Source: an uncultured bacterium (GTDB taxonomy: Bacteria > Verrucomicrobiota > Lentisphaeria > Victivallales > UBA1829). Taken from it: a stretch of 64,000 nt of DNA. The notes beneath the pieces were generated by a model. The model was given only the letters and a program-made list of their open reading frames with translations. It ran no database searches and had not been told where the DNA came from. The stretch covers positions 124,001 through 188,000 of the forward strand of contig CACYZF010000009.1 of the NCBI GenBank assembly GCA_902778895.1. The letters run 5' to 3'. Both the position numbers and the translations under genes were made by a program. Positions within the stretch are counted from its first letter, which is position 1. Every line of letters starts with the position of its first letter. This document shows, piece after piece, positions 61,018 through 64,000 of this stretch.

Positions 61018-62121
61018 TCAGAGACCTTTCTTCTTCTTGTCAACCGCGAATTTCTTTTGCCAATCAGGAAAACGCTTATGCTCGGTCAGCCGCTTTGCGA
61101 GATGTTCGCCATCCTTTCCGGATAGGGCATCGACCATTGCCACGGTAGCAAATGCAGGCGGGAGCTGTAGTCCTATGCGGAAGAAACCGTCAAGCATTTT
61201 TTCGGATTCCTCCATGGTCTCACCACCACGGCGCAACCAATACGCCAGATTCGTTGCAATAGCATAGAGGATGTCCTGCTCGGTCGGCACTTTCATTTTT
61301 TTCGTCTGATCCAGCATCATCGCACGGATGTCGCCAAGTTCCTTGCTGTGTTCGCTGAAGGCGTAGAACTGCGTTGCTGCGACCTCTCCGACAAGGCCCT
61401 CTACACAGGCAAAAAGCTCTTCATCGTCGAGCCCATAGGAGAGGACCTTCGAGACGTTTTCCCAACTGCGCGGCGACGGCCAGCCACGTTCACATTCACC
61501 TTCCACCAGATCAAACAGCATTTCGGGGGAAAAGCGAATGAATCCGATAACCTCGGGTGCGATGTTGTGCGAAACAGCCCACTCAAACCATGCACCGGGA
61601 TCCGGTTCGATGTCGAGGTGAACCATGCGGTTTGCGAGCGCGCTGGAAATGGTATGCGATATAGCATATTGGCCGACTCCGTTTCCCGCAGCGCACATGT
61701 ACACATTGGGCGGAAGCTTATATGCTCCGCACTGACGTTCCTGCAACAGTTGGTAGGCAACGACTTGAATCGCGGGGTCAGCCGTAGATAGTTCGTCAAA
61801 AAAGATGAGGGCCTTTGTATTCCGGTCTTGCGGGAAGAATTCCGGGATTGCCCATTTTGTGATGGCGAGCGATTTGTCCCCATTCTCAGCTTTCGTTGGT
61901 TCCCATTTATACGGTATCCCGCGTGCATCCACGACCTCCATCTGCCCGAGGCGAATGTCGATTATGTCGATGCCATTTTCTGCCGCGATCTCACGGACAC
62001 TTTCGGATTTGCCGACACCGGGCGGGCCCCAGAGAAAAATGGGCGGCGGATTCTTCCCGGCCAATTGTTGCTGGACAAAGTTGGAGACGATTTTTTTTGC
62101 TCTTTTGATCGAGACTTTCAT
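61018..62121 (-). CDS. MoxR-family AAA ATPase
   Basis: The 367-residue AAA+ protein has Walker A GPPGVGKS (32-39), Walker B ALIFFDE (104-110) and a sensor region CAAGNGVGQYAISHTISSALANR (residue 146 onward) with the arginine-finger-like Arg. MoxR ATPases act with VWA proteins to activate or remodel targets. It lies between the unknown upstream gene and the VWA-metallopeptidase gene with 2-base gaps on both sides, so all are co-expressed. Confidence 0.88.
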   Translation of the reverse strand: MKVSIKRAKKIVSNFVQQQLAGKNPPPIFLWGPPGVGKSESVREIAAENGIDIIDIRLGQMEVVDARGIPYKWEPTKAENGDKSLAITKWAIPEFFPQDRNTKALIFFDELSTADPAIQVVAYQLLQERQCGAYKLPPNVYMCAAGNGVGQYAISHTISSALANRMVHLDIEPDPGAWFEWAVSHNIAPEVIGFIRFSPEMLFDLVEGECERGWPSPRSWENVSKVLSYGLDDEELFACVEGLVGEVAATQFYAFSEHSKELGDIRAMMLDQTKKMKVPTEQDILYAIATNLAYWLRRGGETMEESEKMLDGFFRIGLQLPPAFATVAMVDALSGKDGEHLAKRLTEHKRFPDWQKKFAVDKKKKGL

Positions 62122-62123
62122 AG

Positions 62124-63905
62124 TCAGATTTCCTTTGTGTTTGTATTGTTTGTGTTGGAGACGAATACAACGTCACCTTCGAAATAATAGCGTTTGACTG
62201 TTCCGGTGGTCGCGTTCCGACCGATCACATTGTCATTGTCCACGGTGACTTTATAGGACTGTGCCACCAGTTCCTTCGTTTCGGACGACAGCACATCCTC
62301 CGGAATAGGGTTCTCTTTCGTTCCCTCCGTGCCGGAGAAAATGCCCACTACGACTTTAGTGCGCCCGCACAGATCTAGGATGTCTGCGAGCTTTTGGGAC
62401 GGAATCTTTTCGGCATAAGCGATGAACAGGGCCTGTATCTCGTACTGGAATATGGCCGTTTCCAAATCGTCCAGGTCGATTGCCGAATTGATGCCGGGAG
62501 TGTCGAGTCCGATTCGGTTGATTAATTTGTTGACCCTGTTTCCGGCCGAAGGCGGATACAAAATGCCGACCTGTTTTTGCGGAAAGACGTAATGGTCCGC
62601 GCCATCTTCTTCTTGGTCCGCATCCGGAATCGAGGTGGAACCCCGCTCATTCTGGAAAGTTCCGCTGAACGCCCTCATGAGCTTTTCCATAATCAATCTG
62701 TAGCCAGGACCGAAGAACAGCGTGGCGCTCCCCTTTGTCCAGAAGGTCGGGATGTCATCCGGCACGAACTCTTTCTGAGCCATCAAAAACTGGACGTATC
62801 CAACTCCTTTGAGCGGAACAGGAATATCGAGTCCGAAACGGCGTGCCTGAACGATGGTGGCTTTGATGTCAAGGCGTTCGTTCCCGGGGGTGATGAGGGA
62901 TGCGTTGATGACGTGCTTCTTTGCCTCGGCAAGGAAACGGAGAGCTTTTTCGAAGTGGATACGGCTGTTCCGGTCATTACCTCCGGGACGCCAGACGTAT
63001 AGGACCTCGTGATCGCGCAGGATTTCCCATTCGATTTTTTTGATGTCCCCGGCATCTATCAGACCGGCGTTGGCGAGCGAAGTGCCGTTGTATACAGCAT
63101 TGACATCAGTATCAATGATGATGGGGGCTCCGGGCTGGGTTTCACCAGCTCGGAACCAGATAGCAGAGTGCTTCGGGATAAAACGGAACGGAATCACGTA
63201 GCGAAGGACCGTATCATTGAAGGCTTTGAGCTCGAACACACAACCGTTGCAAAGAACGTACATCCTGAGGAACGTTCCGTCATACTCGTATGTCGGGATC
63301 CCGATCCAGCCCTCCTGAAGCGGAAGATTCACGTCGTTGTCCGCACGACAGCGGACGAGGATTCCCTGCTTGACGTTGTCATAATCTTTCTTGTTCAATC
63401 CCAGCGAATTGCTGAGATAAATGTAATCCGTCTGCCCGGTCATGCGCGTCAGAAGATTGGGAAGGTCCTGCGGTACGATGGCATTATCGTACTGAATCTC
63501 AGTCATCGGTTGGAACGTCCAAGCATTCTGGTTGGCGGCATGGTAGGCAGGAACCAATGCGTTTGATCCAGGTGTCGGCTGGTAAAACGGCTGAATCTCG
63601 GATGGTGGGCCTCCAAGGACCGGCTCAATGCGGGTATTGCTTGCTAGGGCCGCATGGAAGGCATCGGTCCACATCTGCGGGGTAACGGCGGGCTGCACCT
63701 GAACACGGTATTTGACGGATTGCGCATCTTTGAGAACGGAGATTGCATGGTCGCTGGAAGTAAAGCCACCGTCCTTGTTCTCGTTTTGATAAAGGGCACC
63801 ACACTGCGAGATCGACTTGCGATTGGCCTGGTTGGCTATGAAGATCGCGAGGCGTGACATGGCATCGATTCCCCGCATGTATTTCTCTTGCTCATTATTG
63901 TTCAT
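62124..63905 (-). CDS. Large protein of unknown function, first gene of the MoxR-VWA operon
   Basis: I do not recognise this 593-residue protein. It has no signal peptide or clear membrane helix and looks soluble and mixed alpha/beta. The middle (about 190-330) is beta-rich (QEGWIGIPTYEYDGTFLRM); the C-terminus has an NGTSL-like loop and an AAA-associated appearance, but no Walker motif. The ATG at 63905 is chosen over a TTG at 63917. It starts the leftward operon with MoxR, VWA and a fourth gene, and may be the target or effector of that pair. The upstream promoter is at or beyond the window edge. Confidence 0.6.
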   Translation of the reverse strand: MNNNEQEKYMRGIDAMSRLAIFIANQANRKSISQCGALYQNENKDGGFTSSDHAISVLKDAQSVKYRVQVQPAVTPQMWTDAFHAALASNTRIEPVLGGPPSEIQPFYQPTPGSNALVPAYHAANQNAWTFQPMTEIQYDNAIVPQDLPNLLTRMTGQTDYIYLSNSLGLNKKDYDNVKQGILVRCRADNDVNLPLQEGWIGIPTYEYDGTFLRMYVLCNGCVFELKAFNDTVLRYVIPFRFIPKHSAIWFRAGETQPGAPIIIDTDVNAVYNGTSLANAGLIDAGDIKKIEWEILRDHEVLYVWRPGGNDRNSRIHFEKALRFLAEAKKHVINASLITPGNERLDIKATIVQARRFGLDIPVPLKGVGYVQFLMAQKEFVPDDIPTFWTKGSATLFFGPGYRLIMEKLMRAFSGTFQNERGSTSIPDADQEEDGADHYVFPQKQVGILYPPSAGNRVNKLINRIGLDTPGINSAIDLDDLETAIFQYEIQALFIAYAEKIPSQKLADILDLCGRTKVVVGIFSGTEGTKENPIPEDVLSSETKELVAQSYKVTVDNDNVIGRNATTGTVKRYYFEGDVVFVSNTNNTNTKEI

Positions 63906-64000
63906 AATTACTCTCAATTCTGCCGCCCCCGCCCTGCCGGACGGGGACGACGGTTGTAAAAAATCGTTTTATTTGAGTTCGTTGACATCTTTCCACCGGA

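Noticed and set aside
1..64000. tRNA genes, integrase or attachment sites marking the island
   Set aside because: No tRNA-like TPsiC or cloverleaf sequence and no tyrosine or serine recombinase was seen by eye; a tRNAscan or integrase HMM search would be decisive.

Overview
This window joins a GC-rich chromosomal segment (about 1-32 kb) to a lower-GC accessory region (about 33-64 kb). The core genes are bacterial housekeeping loci: lgt-rluD, rpmE-prfA, fmdB-htpG-dnaJ-dgt and rpsB-tsf. With them come secreted polysaccharide-degrading enzymes (GH78, GH10 and a tandem esterase), glycine-rich secreted proteins and Sel1-repeat proteins. This mix suggests a PVC-group bacterium, perhaps a gut Lentisphaerota/Victivallales-like organism. 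That is an inference from gene content and base composition; no rRNA gene is present to test it.

Region 1 (1-32.1 kb), chromosomal: DedA, lgt, a pseudouridine synthase, an orphan TaqI-like DNA methylase, a Sel1 membrane protein, a GH78 lipoprotein downstream of galactokinase, a DppB-type permease with family-4 uracil-DNA glycosylase, rpmE-prfA, an ArnT-like glycosyltransferase convergent with dgt, the chaperone cluster, rpsB-tsf, a divergent GH10/tandem-esterase pair with long Gly-rich low-complexity segments, a ferredoxin, a phosphoethanolamine transferase, a radical SAM protein and a MntP-like exporter with an inserted Cys cluster.

Region 2 (32.1-37.1 kb), transition: a secreted Pro/Val/Thr-rich protein, an AbiE toxin-antitoxin pair with an inverted repeat in its promoter, a strongly structured probable RNA of about 200 nt, a broken Sel1/TolB-like gene, a Sel1 protein and a 36-residue membrane peptide.

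Region 3 (37.1-49.5 kb), conflict island: two convergent transcription units. Rightward is a NERD-domain SF1 helicase. Leftward, and almost without gaps, run a WYL regulator, two dynamin-like GTPases, a 1106-residue HerA/DUF87-type ATPase, a WHH-family HNH nuclease toxin, its SUKH (SMI1/KNR4) immunity protein and a YaaW/UPF0174-like membrane protein. The paired dynamins recall LeoA/LeoBC (Eleos), but I know of no described system with this combination. It is the best candidate here for an undescribed system.

Region 4 (49.5-64 kb), replicative or integrative element: an inovirus Gp2/YagK-like HUH protein, an iteron-like AT-rich tract, a sliding-clamp paralogue with a coiled-coil tail, small element proteins, a RecB-like nuclease, a DUF932 protein and a DUF4942-type adenine methylase run mostly rightward. 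A leftward operon of an unknown protein, a MoxR ATPase, a VWA-like metallopeptidase with a 48-bp repeat and another unknown protein runs off the right edge. No integrase, tRNA or clear attachment site was found.
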